From Chitinophaga eiseniae (GTDB lineage Bacteria > Bacteroidota > Bacteroidia > Chitinophagales > Chitinophagaceae): 64,000 nt of DNA. Made by a program: the position numbers and the translations under genes. Below, one piece after another: positions 17,007-26,600 of this stretch; the first letter of the stretch is position 1, and every line of letters starts with the position of its first letter. The stretch covers positions 1-64,000 of the forward strand of contig NZ_FUWZ01000009.1 in NCBI RefSeq assembly GCF_900167135.1. Direction: 5' to 3'. The notes below the pieces were generated by a model that had not been told where the DNA came from, did not search any database, and saw only the letters and a program-made list of their open reading frames with translations.

Positions 17007-17180
17007 GTGACGAAAGCAGAAGCATTCCGGCAACTGGTGGAAGCGCAGCAACAGCAACCGGTATACGTTAAGATCCATTTGATGGAGGTGTTGCTTTTCG
17101 AGTTTACCCTTGCAGGCCGCTGCGGCATTTTGCGCCGCGATGATGCGGATTTCATAATGTCATCAAATCCTTTAAAATAA
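17007..17180 (+). CDS. Possible small protein of 57 residues
   Basis: An open frame from GTG 17007 to TAA 17180, located between the rtcB terminator and the lpdA promoter. The translation starts VTKAEAFRQLVEAQQQQPVY and has an amphipathic, ordinary protein-like composition with codons resembling its neighbours. No in-frame ATG lies upstream of it, and no promoter was recognised before it. No family is recognised. It could also be a gene remnant. Confidence 0.3.
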   Translation: MTKAEAFRQLVEAQQQQPVYVKIHLMEVLLFEFTLAGRCGILRRDDADFIMSSNPLK

Positions 17181-17205
17181 AATATACCGAATGGTATATA
17201 AATTG

Positions 17206-17213
17206 TACTTTTG
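17206..17213 (+). promoter_or_regulatory. -7 box of lpdA
   Basis: TACTTTTG matches TAnnTTTG and lies 23 bp before the ATG at 17237, giving a leader of only about 17 nt. No clear -33 TTTG is visible. Confidence 0.45.
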
Positions 17214-17236
17214 TTGTCCAGATTAATATAAAGTAT

Positions 17237-18643
17237 ATGGAAAATCAATATGACGTTGTGGTGATCGGCTCCGGCCCGGGCGGTTATGTAGCCGCTATCC
17301 GCGCTTCCCAGCTGGGTTACCGGGTAGCTATCGTAGAGAAATACAGTACGCTCGGCGGTACCTGTACCAATGTAGGCTGTATTCCCGCCAAATCACTGCT
17401 GGACAGCTCCGAGCACTACCACCAGGCAGAAGTACAGTTTAAAGCGCATGGCATTAATACCGGCGGCGTCAGCCTCGACTTCGGCCAGTTTATCCGCCGC
17501 AAGGGAGAAGTGGTGTCACAAAATACGGCGGGACTGGTGTATCTGATGAAGAAAAACAAAATACAGGTATATCACGGCCTGGGCAGCTTTACCGATGCCA
17601 CGCACCTGAAAGTAAAGGCGGCAGATAACACGGAAACAGTATTGACCAGCCGCTACTTTATCGTCGCTACCGGCTCCAAACCCTCTACCATCCCAGGCGT
17701 GGCCATTGATAAGAAACGAATCATCACATCTACGGAAAGCCTGTCTCTGCCGGAGAAACCCGCCTCCATGGTGATCATCGGCGGTGGGGTGATCGGCGTG
17801 GAACTGGCGTCTGTTTATGCGCGTATAGGCACCAGCGTTACCATCATAGAATATACCGACAACCTGATACCTACGATGGACCGCGAGCTGGGTAAAGCTT
17901 TGCAGAAATCGCTCCGCCAGCTGAAGATAAACCTGTTGCTGGGCAGCAAGGTACAATCGGCGGTGAATAACGGCAATACTGCTACGGTGAAATTCCTGGA
18001 CCAGCAGGGCGCGTCGCAGGAGATCACGGCGGACTATTGCCTTGTGGCTGTAGGCCGCAGGGCTTACACTGACGGGCTCAATTTACAGGCAGTGGGTATT
18101 CAGACGGCGAAAAACGGGAAGATCACCGTCAACGAAAAATTGCAGACCAATGTCCCTAACATCTACGCCATCGGGGATGTGATCGAAGGTCCTATGCTGG
18201 CCCACAAAGCAGAGGAGGAGGGCGTTTTTGCCGCTGAAACGATCCACGGCCTGCATCCGCATCTCAACTATGCGCTGGTGCCCGGCGTCGTATATACGTG
18301 GCCGGAAGTGGCGGCTGTTGGCGCTACGGAAGAACAACTGAAAGCACAGAACGTGGAATACAAAGCCGGCAAATTCCCTTACATGGCCAGCGCCCGGGCA
18401 CGCGCTTCCATGGATACAGACGGTTTTGTGAAAGTGCTGGTGTCGCCGAAATACGGAGAAATACTGGGCGTACATATCATCGGCCCCCGTGCGGCGGATG
18501 TGATCGCGCAATCCGTGCTGGCCATTGAACAGGAGATGACAGCAGAGGAAATGATCCGTTCCTGCTATGCACACCCCACGTACGCAGAAGCATTAAAGGA
18601 CGCTTACCTTATCGCCACTGGCCAGGGCGCAATCAATATCTAA
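17237..18643 (+). CDS. lpdA: Dihydrolipoyl dehydrogenase (E3)
   Basis: 468 residues, the standard length. E3 reoxidises dihydrolipoamide in pyruvate and 2-oxoglutarate dehydrogenases and the glycine cleavage system, with FAD and NAD+. It shows the FAD fold GSGPGG (11-16), the redox disulfide GGTCTNVGC (C43, C48), the NAD fold IGGGVIGVE, the FAD-binding YAIGDV, and the C-terminal HPTYAEAL that holds the catalytic histidine. No other dehydrogenase-complex genes are adjacent, which is common in Bacteroidota. Confidence 0.95.
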   Translation: MENQYDVVVIGSGPGGYVAAIRASQLGYRVAIVEKYSTLGGTCTNVGCIPAKSLLDSSEHYHQAEVQFKAHGINTGGVSLDFGQFIRRKGEVVSQNTAGLVYLMKKNKIQVYHGLGSFTDATHLKVKAADNTETVLTSRYFIVATGSKPSTIPGVAIDKKRIITSTESLSLPEKPASMVIIGGGVIGVELASVYARIGTSVTIIEYTDNLIPTMDRELGKALQKSLRQLKINLLLGSKVQSAVNNGNTATVKFLDQQGASQEITADYCLVAVGRRAYTDGLNLQAVGIQTAKNGKITVNEKLQTNVPNIYAIGDVIEGPMLAHKAEEEGVFAAETIHGLHPHLNYALVPGVVYTWPEVAAVGATEEQLKAQNVEYKAGKFPYMASARARASMDTDGFVKVLVSPKYGEILGVHIIGPRAADVIAQSVLAIEQEMTAEEMIRSCYAHPTYAEALKDAYLIATGQGAINI

Positions 18644-18680
18644 TTTGCTTAACTTGCCGTTGCAAAAATCCTGTTCTGCA

Positions 18681-19583
18681 ATGGCAATTGATGGCGTTAA
18701 GATTATTGACAGTGACACCGCCCACGATGTTTACGGAGGCTTTATGGACATGTACGACGGCGGAGAAGAGCTGTCTGTTGTGGAAGCAACTTTTCCGCTG
18801 GAGAATGAAGAATATAGCCAGGACGCGCTGGACTACGAGCTGTATGTGACCGCCTGTGGGCTTGCCCTTTGGGAAACGGGCCTGATGGATGAAAACAAAC
18901 TGGCATTCATCAGGTCTGTTATCGATAAAGGCGCTTTTATCAAAGCATGGGACCCCAATGGCCCCGACGGAAAAGCAAGGCAAAAAGAACTGGACCGCTA
19001 CTGGAAAAAAATCAGTCAGCCTAACCCAAAAATCAGGGCAAGGAAAAAATACCGGAAAGTCACCCGTTTTTATTTCCAGCCTTACGACCTGCTGGCTTTT
19101 CAGCTGGACAACGGTTATTATATGGCCGCGCTTTGTGCCGAGATCTTCCAGCAGCGTGGCGTCTGCGAATACATGCTGGTACCAACTACTTATTACGGCG
19201 AAGCCCTGCCCGCCGTAGAAGATCTGCATTCCTGCCATCTCCTGGGCCGCACCATCGAATCTTTTTACGATACCGCCACCACAAAAAAAATGCAGCCCAA
19301 CATTGAAAGGATATGGAAGTACCTTGGTGGTAACCCTAAATGTTTCTTCGGACTGAGTAAATACGGTCTGCTACACCGCGACGCGGCTATCTGTCGGCGC
19401 CAGTTACAGAAAATTGGCACGTTGCCGGTGGTGGAAGGGTTGAATGACACCGCTATCCGCAGCACGTTAAGCGGTTTTGAATCGCTTCGGAAACGTTTTT
19501 ACGATGCCGTCAACGGCCTGGAAGAAGGGACCAGCCGGATGCATCAAAGCTGGCCTGTGAACATAGTTTGTAATATCGAATAG
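18681..19583 (+). CDS. Unknown protein with DUF4259-like N-terminus
   Basis: 300 residues from ATG 18681 (a TTG-type longer start at 18645 is unlikely). The start MAIDGVKIIDSDTAHDVYGGF resembles the opening of DUF4259 proteins, which begin GxWGxxxFDNDxAxD; this is a weak pattern match. The rest is soluble, with basic stretches (IRARKKYRK) and several Cys. It ends 1 bp before the AlkC-like gene, so the two are translationally coupled and may act together; DNA damage is a possible shared theme. Confidence 0.6.
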   Translation: MAIDGVKIIDSDTAHDVYGGFMDMYDGGEELSVVEATFPLENEEYSQDALDYELYVTACGLALWETGLMDENKLAFIRSVIDKGAFIKAWDPNGPDGKARQKELDRYWKKISQPNPKIRARKKYRKVTRFYFQPYDLLAFQLDNGYYMAALCAEIFQQRGVCEYMLVPTTYYGEALPAVEDLHSCHLLGRTIESFYDTATTKKMQPNIERIWKYLGGNPKCFFGLSKYGLLHRDAAICRRQLQKIGTLPVVEGLNDTAIRSTLSGFESLRKRFYDAVNGLEEGTSRMHQSWPVNIVCNIE

Positions 19584-19584
19584 T

Positions 19585-20673
19585 ATGGAACCACTCAAAG
19601 AGATGTTTAACCGCGATTTCTACCGGCATTTTGCCGATGTTTTTGCGGCCGCAGATAAAAAATTTGACCGGAACGGTTTTTATAAAGATGTCACCGACCA
19701 GCTGGAAACCCGCGAACTGAACGGGCGCCTGCGCCATACGGCGATGATGCTGGGTAAACATCTTCCTGGAGATTATAAAAAGGCAGTGGCAGTTTTGCAG
19801 AAAGCAGCCCCATCACTGAAGACCGGTTATACCGCCCTGGTATTACCCGATTTTGTGGCCCTGTATGGTAAAGATCATTTCGATCTTTCTATGGAGGTGT
19901 TGCAATACTTTACCACACTCGGTTCTGCGGAATTTGCCATCCGGGAGTTCCTGAAAGCGGATTTCGCCCGCACGCTGACCGTCATGAAAAAATGGGCCCG
20001 TCACGATGATCATCATGTAAGAAGACTGGCCTCCGAAGGGAGCCGCCCCCGGCTGCCCTGGTCCTTTAAGCTCGATGCCGTCATTAAAGATCCTTCTCTG
20101 ACGCGGGATATCCTTGAGTCGCTCAAAACAGATGAAACACTGTATGTGCGGAAATCCGTGGCCAATCACCTGAACGATATTTCAAAAGATAACAGCGCCT
20201 ATATGCTGCAGCTGGTAAAAGGGTGGGACACGCAGCATCCGCATACCGGCTGGATCATCAAACATGCCAGCCGCACGCTCATCAAAAAAGGGGATAAGGA
20301 CTCCCTCAGCGTATTCAATTTTGAAAAGCAGGTGAAAATAAAGCTGGCACAGTTCAAACTGAGCGCAGCCGTTATCCGCCTGGGAGATGCGCTGACCTTC
20401 ACTTTTCAGCTGAAAAGCGAAAAGACGTCTCCCCAAAAACTGGTAATAGACTACGTGGTCCACTATCCGAAGTCATCCGGTGAGTTATCGCAGAAAGTGT
20501 TCAAGCTAAAAGAGTTGACATTGCAGCCAGGGGAGTTGCTGTCATTCTCCAAAAAACAGGTGTTTAAAGACATGACCACCCGGAAGCACTATGCAGGTAA
20601 ACATTTGATCAGTATTCAGGTAAACGGGAAGATATATGGCGAGCAGGCCTTTCAGTTAAAGATAATGTCCTGA
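19585..20673 (+). CDS. AlkC-type DNA alkylation repair glycosylase
   Basis: 362 residues. An N-terminal HEAT-like helical repeat domain (about 1-245; ALVLPDFVALYG, FAIREFLKADFARTLTVMKKWARHDDHHVRRLASEGSRPRLPW) is that of the ALK DNA glycosylases AlkC/AlkD, which release N-alkylated purines. A C-terminal beta-rich domain (about 250-362) corresponds to the immunoglobulin-like domain known from AlkC but not AlkD. It is cytoplasmic and coupled to the unknown gene upstream (stop and start separated by one base). Confidence 0.85.
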   Translation: MEPLKEMFNRDFYRHFADVFAAADKKFDRNGFYKDVTDQLETRELNGRLRHTAMMLGKHLPGDYKKAVAVLQKAAPSLKTGYTALVLPDFVALYGKDHFDLSMEVLQYFTTLGSAEFAIREFLKADFARTLTVMKKWARHDDHHVRRLASEGSRPRLPWSFKLDAVIKDPSLTRDILESLKTDETLYVRKSVANHLNDISKDNSAYMLQLVKGWDTQHPHTGWIIKHASRTLIKKGDKDSLSVFNFEKQVKIKLAQFKLSAAVIRLGDALTFTFQLKSEKTSPQKLVIDYVVHYPKSSGELSQKVFKLKELTLQPGELLSFSKKQVFKDMTTRKHYAGKHLISIQVNGKIYGEQAFQLKIMS

Positions 20674-20734
20674 AGTCAACAATCTGGCGAAAAAGTTGTT
20701 TCTTAGAGAAATGTACCCCAACATTTAAACCACT

Positions 20735-21790
20735 ATGAAGTTAACTTTCAAAACCCTCGCCCTCACGATTATTGTCTCGCTGACAGCAATTGCTATCATT
20801 AACCCCGGACGTGCGTGTACCCGTGTCGTTTACAAAGGCCTCGACGGCTTGTACCTCACCGCCCGCTCTATGGACTGGAAGGAAGATACACAAACGGACC
20901 TCTGGATTTTCCCCCGTGGCATGGCCCGCAACGGAGAAACCGGTGCTCAGACCGTTAAATGGAAGTCCAAATACGGTAGCGTAATAGCTGCAGCGTACAA
21001 CATTTGCAGCACCGATGGCATGAATGAAAAAGGACTTGTGGCCAACCTCCTCTGGCTGGCAGAATCCCAATATCCGCAATGGGACCATCAGAAGCCGGGC
21101 CTGACCATCGCCGCCTGGGTACAGTATGTGCTCGATAATTTTGCTACCGTTAAAGAAGCGGTGGACGAGCTGCAGCAGGAGCGTTTCACCATCGTGTCCG
21201 ACAATGTGCCGGGACAGCTCAGACTGGCCACACTGCATTTATCTGTTTCAGATCCCAGTGGCGACAACGCCATCTTCGAATACATTGGAGGTAAACTGGT
21301 GGTCCATCATGATACTGCTTACCAGGTGATGACCAACTCACCGGTATTTGATAAGCAATTAGCGCTGAATGAGTACTGGAAAGAGATTGGCGGTACTACC
21401 ATGTTGCCGGGCACCAACAGGGCGGCAGACCGTTTTGTACGGGCTTCTTTTTACACCAACGCTATTCCGAAAACGAAGGACTCCCGGCTGGCTGCAGCCA
21501 GCGTGTTCAGCGTGATCCGCAATTGTTCCGTGCCATATGGAATCAGCACGCCCGATCAGCCGAACATTTCTTCCACCCGCTGGAGAACGGTGTCTGATCA
21601 GAAGAACCTGGTGTACTATTTTGAGTCTGCCCTTACACCCAATACTTTCTGGGTGGACCTGAAAGATGTGAACTTTTCACCGAGGGGAGGCGTGAAGAAA
21701 TTATCGCTGACCAAAGGAGAGATATATGCCGGCGATGTCTCCGGCTCCTTTAAAAGGACTAACCCGTTTAAATTCCTGGGCCCGCAATAG
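20735..21790 (+). CDS. Exported linear-amide C-N hydrolase (choloylglycine hydrolase / penicillin V acylase family)
   Basis: 351 residues. A signal peptide (1-27) ends directly at C28 (GRACTRVVYKG), so cleavage would expose the catalytic N-terminal cysteine of this Ntn-hydrolase family. Other family features are TARSMDW, the N at NLLWL and the R near the C-terminus. Members hydrolyse bile salts, penicillin V or acyl-homoserine lactones; the exact substrate is not readable. Being exported, it probably acts in the periplasm or outside. Its stop codon is inside a terminator, separating it from the ECF/SusCD locus. Confidence 0.85.
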   Translation: MKLTFKTLALTIIVSLTAIAIINPGRACTRVVYKGLDGLYLTARSMDWKEDTQTDLWIFPRGMARNGETGAQTVKWKSKYGSVIAAAYNICSTDGMNEKGLVANLLWLAESQYPQWDHQKPGLTIAAWVQYVLDNFATVKEAVDELQQERFTIVSDNVPGQLRLATLHLSVSDPSGDNAIFEYIGGKLVVHHDTAYQVMTNSPVFDKQLALNEYWKEIGGTTMLPGTNRAADRFVRASFYTNAIPKTKDSRLAAASVFSVIRNCSVPYGISTPDQPNISSTRWRTVSDQKNLVYYFESALTPNTFWVDLKDVNFSPRGGVKKLSLTKGEIYAGDVSGSFKRTNPFKFLGPQ

Positions 21791-21805
21791 CAGGCCCTTT
21801 TTTTT
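21778..21805 (+). terminator. Terminator overlapping the stop codon of the Ntn-hydrolase gene
   Basis: Stem GGGCCCGC / GCAGGCCC with one mismatch and an AATA loop, followed by eight T residues (21798-21805). The TAG stop begins in the loop. Confidence 0.8.
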
Positions 21806-21897
21806 GCCCTGTTTTTTAATAAAATGTTATCAGGGACGTATATACGCAATTAAACCAGTCATTTTTACTAAATTGCCCGCTGATCAACCGTGTGGGG

Positions 21898-22449
21898 ATG
21901 CCTGATATTTTACAGTTACAGTTGGGGAATGCAGCCGCTTTTGAATCCGTATACCGCGGATACCATACGCGTGTGTACGCGTTTATGTGGCGCTATACCC
22001 GTGAAGCGGATGTTTGTGAGGAACTGGTACAGGAGGTATTTGTGAAGCTGTGGACCAGCCGCGGCACCCTGAATCCCGCCTTGGCGCTCACCACGCAGTT
22101 ATTTCAGATAGCCAAGACCGTATTTATCGATTATCACCGCCGCACGAGCAGGCGTATCCGTTATATTAATATGACGGAGCATCTGGCGGAAGATGCCGCC
22201 ATTGCGCCTGGTGTCAGAGACATTGCACTGCTCCGGCAGGTTTCCACCGTTATAGACACGCTGCCGCCCGTACGCCGGGAGGTATTTCTGCTGGGCAAAG
22301 TACAGGGATTGACCTATCCGGAAATAGCCAAAGAACTGTCGATATCCCCTAAGACAGTGGAAGGGCACATGTCCAAAGCCCTGAAATTCCTCCGTCATCG
22401 CCTGGGAGGCCTGCTGCACCTCGTTTTACTGTGGTTTTGCCAGCTCTGA
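21898..22449 (+). CDS. ECF sigma factor (SusCD-locus type)
   Basis: 183 residues from ATG 21898 (GTG 21892 is two codons longer). Region 2 lies at about 10-80 (VCEELVQEVFVKLW) and region 4 at about 115-170 (LPPVRREVFLLGKVQGLTYPEIAKELSISPKTVEGHM). The hydrophobic tail LLHLVLLW is common in Bacteroidota ECF factors of this kind. It should be held by the FecR-type anti-sigma factor encoded next and should drive the SusCD genes. Confidence 0.9.
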   Translation: MPDILQLQLGNAAAFESVYRGYHTRVYAFMWRYTREADVCEELVQEVFVKLWTSRGTLNPALALTTQLFQIAKTVFIDYHRRTSRRIRYINMTEHLAEDAAIAPGVRDIALLRQVSTVIDTLPPVRREVFLLGKVQGLTYPEIAKELSISPKTVEGHMSKALKFLRHRLGGLLHLVLLWFCQL

Positions 22450-22519
22450 AAAAAAATCTGAAAAAAAATTTTATACGGAGCAAGGGTGTTTTGCCACTTC
22501 GTACGTATAACCTTATCAA

Positions 22520-23554
22520 ATGCCTATTTCAACCGAACAGATCGCACGATACCTGGAAGGCCGTTGTGCACCGGCCGAACAGCGGGAGATCGCTGATTAT
22601 CTGCATCGCCACCCTGAGGAACTGGAACAGTTCCTGGACCAACAGGGATGGGGCGCAGACATGACGCTGCCCGAAGAACAATCGGAGCGAATGCTGACAG
22701 CTATCCGTCGCCAGACCGTGCATACCCGTCGCCGCAGACTGTTGTGGCCCGCTATCGGCACTGCTGCCGCTGCGGCCATCGCCGGATGGGTATGGTGGAC
22801 CATGCCCGCCGCCGAGCAGCCGGTCCATAAAACCATGCCGGTCATGGCACAGGCGCCCGCTGTCACGGCGCCTGTCATCACGGTCCTGCGGGTATATCAT
22901 GCCACAGACAGTGTGGTACGGCTGCCGGATGGCACAAATGCCACACTGCGGTCGTCGGCGGAAGTGCGCTATGATGCCGGTTATGGACGGCAGCATCGTG
23001 AACTGCAGCTGAGCGGTGAAGCCACTTTCGACGTGGCGGCACGCGCAGCCTTACCCTTTACCGTGCATAGCGGAGCGGTGAGCACCACCGCATTGGGTAC
23101 CGTGTTTATGGTGAGCGCGCCGGAACATACCCATCATGTGAAAGTGCGGTTGCTGAGCGGAAAAGTAGTGGTGAAAACGAAAGATAGTAAGGGTACCTAT
23201 CTGGCGCCAGGGCAGGAGCTGGCCTGGAATGAAGACAATAACAAACTGTCTGTATATGCCTGGAAGCAGCCGGTAAAGCCGGCCGCCGTCAATCCCGCAG
23301 TGGCGCCCGATGCAACAGTGCTGATGCATGACGGACAGATAGAGTTTGTCAAATGTGCGGTGGAAGAGGTGTTTAACGTATTACACCGGGAATACGGGAT
23401 ACAAATCTCCGCAGACCCGGGAGACCTGAAAGGCTGTTTCTTCAGTGGAACGCTGGCAGGGCAACAGGAAGCCGATGATATTATTCACACGATAGCGACA
23501 TTAAACCAACTAACATTGACAAAAGATAACACCGGTTATCACATCCGTAAATAG
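22520..23554 (+). CDS. FecR-family anti-sigma factor
   Basis: 344 residues. A cytoplasmic N-terminal anti-sigma part (1-72) is followed by one membrane helix (about 75-94, WPAIGTAAAAAIAGWVWW), a periplasmic FecR domain (about 118-215, VVRLPDGTNATLRSSAEVRYD ... LLSGKVVVK) and a C-terminal DUF4974 domain (about 275-344, IEFVKCAVEEVFNVLHREYGI). It transmits a signal from the outer membrane to the sigma factor. It lies 70 bp after the sigma gene. Confidence 0.9.
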   Translation: MPISTEQIARYLEGRCAPAEQREIADYLHRHPEELEQFLDQQGWGADMTLPEEQSERMLTAIRRQTVHTRRRRLLWPAIGTAAAAAIAGWVWWTMPAAEQPVHKTMPVMAQAPAVTAPVITVLRVYHATDSVVRLPDGTNATLRSSAEVRYDAGYGRQHRELQLSGEATFDVAARAALPFTVHSGAVSTTALGTVFMVSAPEHTHHVKVRLLSGKVVVKTKDSKGTYLAPGQELAWNEDNNKLSVYAWKQPVKPAAVNPAVAPDATVLMHDGQIEFVKCAVEEVFNVLHREYGIQISADPGDLKGCFFSGTLAGQQEADDIIHTIATLNQLTLTKDNTGYHIRK

Positions 23555-23640
23555 TCCGTCTTTTTAAAGTCACCTACAGATAACAGGTTATTCACGTAAG
23601 GCTGGATAGCGGGGCACTGCTATGCCATAAAACAAACGTT

Positions 23641-26600
23641 ATGATGATCAGATTTACAAAACAGTCCCTTAAAAGAGGCAGCTGGCTTTTTATTTCCCTA
23701 TGGCTGCTGGCAATAACGGCGTATGCGCAGAACGGTGGAGGCACCATCACCGGCGTCGTTAAAAATGAAAAAGGCGAAACGTTGCCCGGCGTTACCGTTG
23801 GCATCATCAACGCCGATTCTTCTTTCCGCAAAGGGCAGGTTACCGACGCACAGGGCGTATTTCTCATTACCGGCATTCCTGCCGGCGGACCGTATGCCAT
23901 CTCATTTACTTCCATCGGTTATATCAAACAGCAATCACGCAACCACAAGCTGGCCGAAGGAGAGAAAGTATCCCTGCTGATTAAACTGAAAGAATCCGCC
24001 ACAGAGCTGAACCAGCTGGTAGTCATCGGTTACGGTACCCAGAAAAAAAGCGACGTGTCCACCGCCATCACCACTGTGAACACCGATTTTATCGGAAAGC
24101 AGTCTATCCTCCGTGCAGAGCAAGCCTTACAGGGCAGCGCTCCCGGCGTACTGGTACTTACGCCTTCCGGTCAGCCCGGTGAAAAACCGATGATCCGTAT
24201 CCGTGGTACAGGCACCAACAAGAACCCGGACCCGCTATATATTGTAGACGGTTTCCCGGTAAATGACATTGAATACCTTAACCCTAATGATATTGAGCGA
24301 ATGGACGTGCTGAAGGATGCTGCTTCCGCAGCGATCTACGGCGCCCGTGGCGCTAACGGCGTGGTGCTGATCACCACCAAAAGCGGCAAAAAGGGTCCTG
24401 CCCGCGTAGCATACGACGGCTATTACGGTATTCAGAACGCCTGGCGCAAAGTGCCGGTGCTGAATGGGACCGAATACGCTGAAATGATGAATGAAGGCGC
24501 CCGCAACGCCAACCAGGCAGCGCCTTTCGCCAACCCGGAACAATACGGTAAAGGCACCAACTGGCAGGACGCCACTTTCACCAAAAACGCGCCCATCACC
24601 AATCACAACGTGTCCGTGAGCGGCGGCAGCGAAAACTCCACCTACTTCACGTCGTTTTCCTATTTCGGGCAACAGGGCATCGTAGGTGGTGAACGCTCCC
24701 AGTTTGAACGTTATACCATCCGCCTCAACGGTGACCAGAAAATAAAAGACTTTCTCCGTGTAGGCGTGAGCTTAAGTTATATGAACACTACCAGCCGCGG
24801 CATCAATGCCAATGCTGACTATGGCGGTGTGCTGAACAACGCCATCAACCTCGATCCGCTGACACCGGTGTATGAAACAGATCCCACCAAACTGAACAAC
24901 CCGGTGCATTACCCGATCAACGCCATCCGCAACGGCGATCAGATTTACGGTATCTCCACCATCATCACCGACGGACCAACCAACCCACTGGCCGCCATGC
25001 AGCTGGCCAACGGCAAAAACAAAAACGATAAGGTCCTGGGCAACGCCTACGGTGAAGTAGACCTGATGAAAGGACTGAAGTTCCGTTCTTCGCTGGGTAT
25101 TGAAGTTAATAACTACAGCAGCAGCAGCTTTACCCCGCAGTATTACCTCAACAGCGCTTCCAAAACAGATGTAAGCCTGGTGGGCAAAGGGTTCTCCCGC
25201 CGCTATACCTGGCAGGTGGAGAACGTATTGTCTTACAACCGCAAATTCGGAAAACACAATATACAGGCGCTGTTAGGACATACCGCGCTGAAGTCCCGCT
25301 TCGAAAATATGAACGGCTCCCGTCCGGACCTGATCACCAGCGATCCGGACATGGCCTATATCGATCTGGCCACCAATGAAACGCTGAATAAGGTGAGCGG
25401 TGGCGCAGACGTAAGAGCGCTGTTGTCGTACTTTGGCCGTGCAGCTTATGACTACGACGGCAAATACCTGCTGTCCGCCACGCTGCGCCGCGATGGCTCT
25501 TCCCGCTTCGGCCGCAATAATCCGTTCGCCACTTTCCCTTCCGTGTCCGGCGGATGGGTGCTGTCCAAAGAAAAATTCTATGCCTCCAATACCGTCACCT
25601 TCCTGAAGCTGCGTGCTTCCTGGGGCCAGAACGGTAATGAAAATATCGGCGACAACTCCTTCCCGTGGGCAGCCGGCATGGTGCTCGGTAACGGCTATAC
25701 GTTTATCAAGCCTACCGGCGAGGAATACTACCTCAATGGGGTGGCCTCCGGCGCCGTACCTAATCCCAATCTTAAATGGGAAACCTCCGAGCAGACCAAC
25801 TTCGGCGTAGACATGGAACTGTGGAAAGGCAAACTGGCAGTAACGGCGGATTACTATATCAAGAACACCATCGGCCTGCTGTTTAACCCTCCCATCACCG
25901 CTATCGTGGGTAATCCTTCCCCTTACGTAAACGGTGGCTCTGTGTCCAACAAAGGGGTGGAACTGGGCATTACCTACAAACAGCAGGTGAATAAAGACCT
26001 GAGTTTCAATGTGACGGTGAACGGCGCCTACAATAAAAATAACGTAACCGCCATCAACAACGCCGCGAAAGCTGTAGCAGGTACCGGGTTTATCGGCGCC
26101 GGTGCCGTTACCCGTATGCAGGTAGGGTATCCTATCGGTTACCTGTGGGGCTACCGCACCGATGGTATCTTCCAGAATAAAAAAGAAGTGGACGAGTACG
26201 TAGGCCCTGAAGGCAAGAAGATACAATCCAAAGCGGTGCCGGGCGACCTGAGATTCATGGACCTCAATGGCGATGGTAAACTGGACAACAATGACAAGAC
26301 CATCATCGGCGATCCCAATCCGGACGTAACCGCAGGTCTGAACCTGAACCTGACGTATAAACGTTTCGACTTCAGCATGTTTGCCGTAGGTATGTTCGGG
26401 CATCAGCTGCTGAACGGTTTGTACCGTTATGACATTAAGATGGCCAACATGCCGCGCCAGTACCTCGACAGATGGACTGAAGAAGGCTCCAATGCCAAAT
26501 ACCCCCGCTTTACTTTTGCGGACAACAACGGCAACCACAATAACGTGTCCGATGTGTATGTAGAGAACGCCAGCTTTGTGCGCATCAAAAATATCCAGGT

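Noticed and set aside
16988..17248. 86-codon open frame on the minus strand before lpdA
   Set aside because: It starts inside lpdA and overlaps the plus-strand frame at 17007 with no promoter or family support.
25273..26538. 421-codon open frame antisense to the first susC
   Set aside because: Long antisense frames are common opposite GC-biased codons; the susC frame is clearly the coding one.
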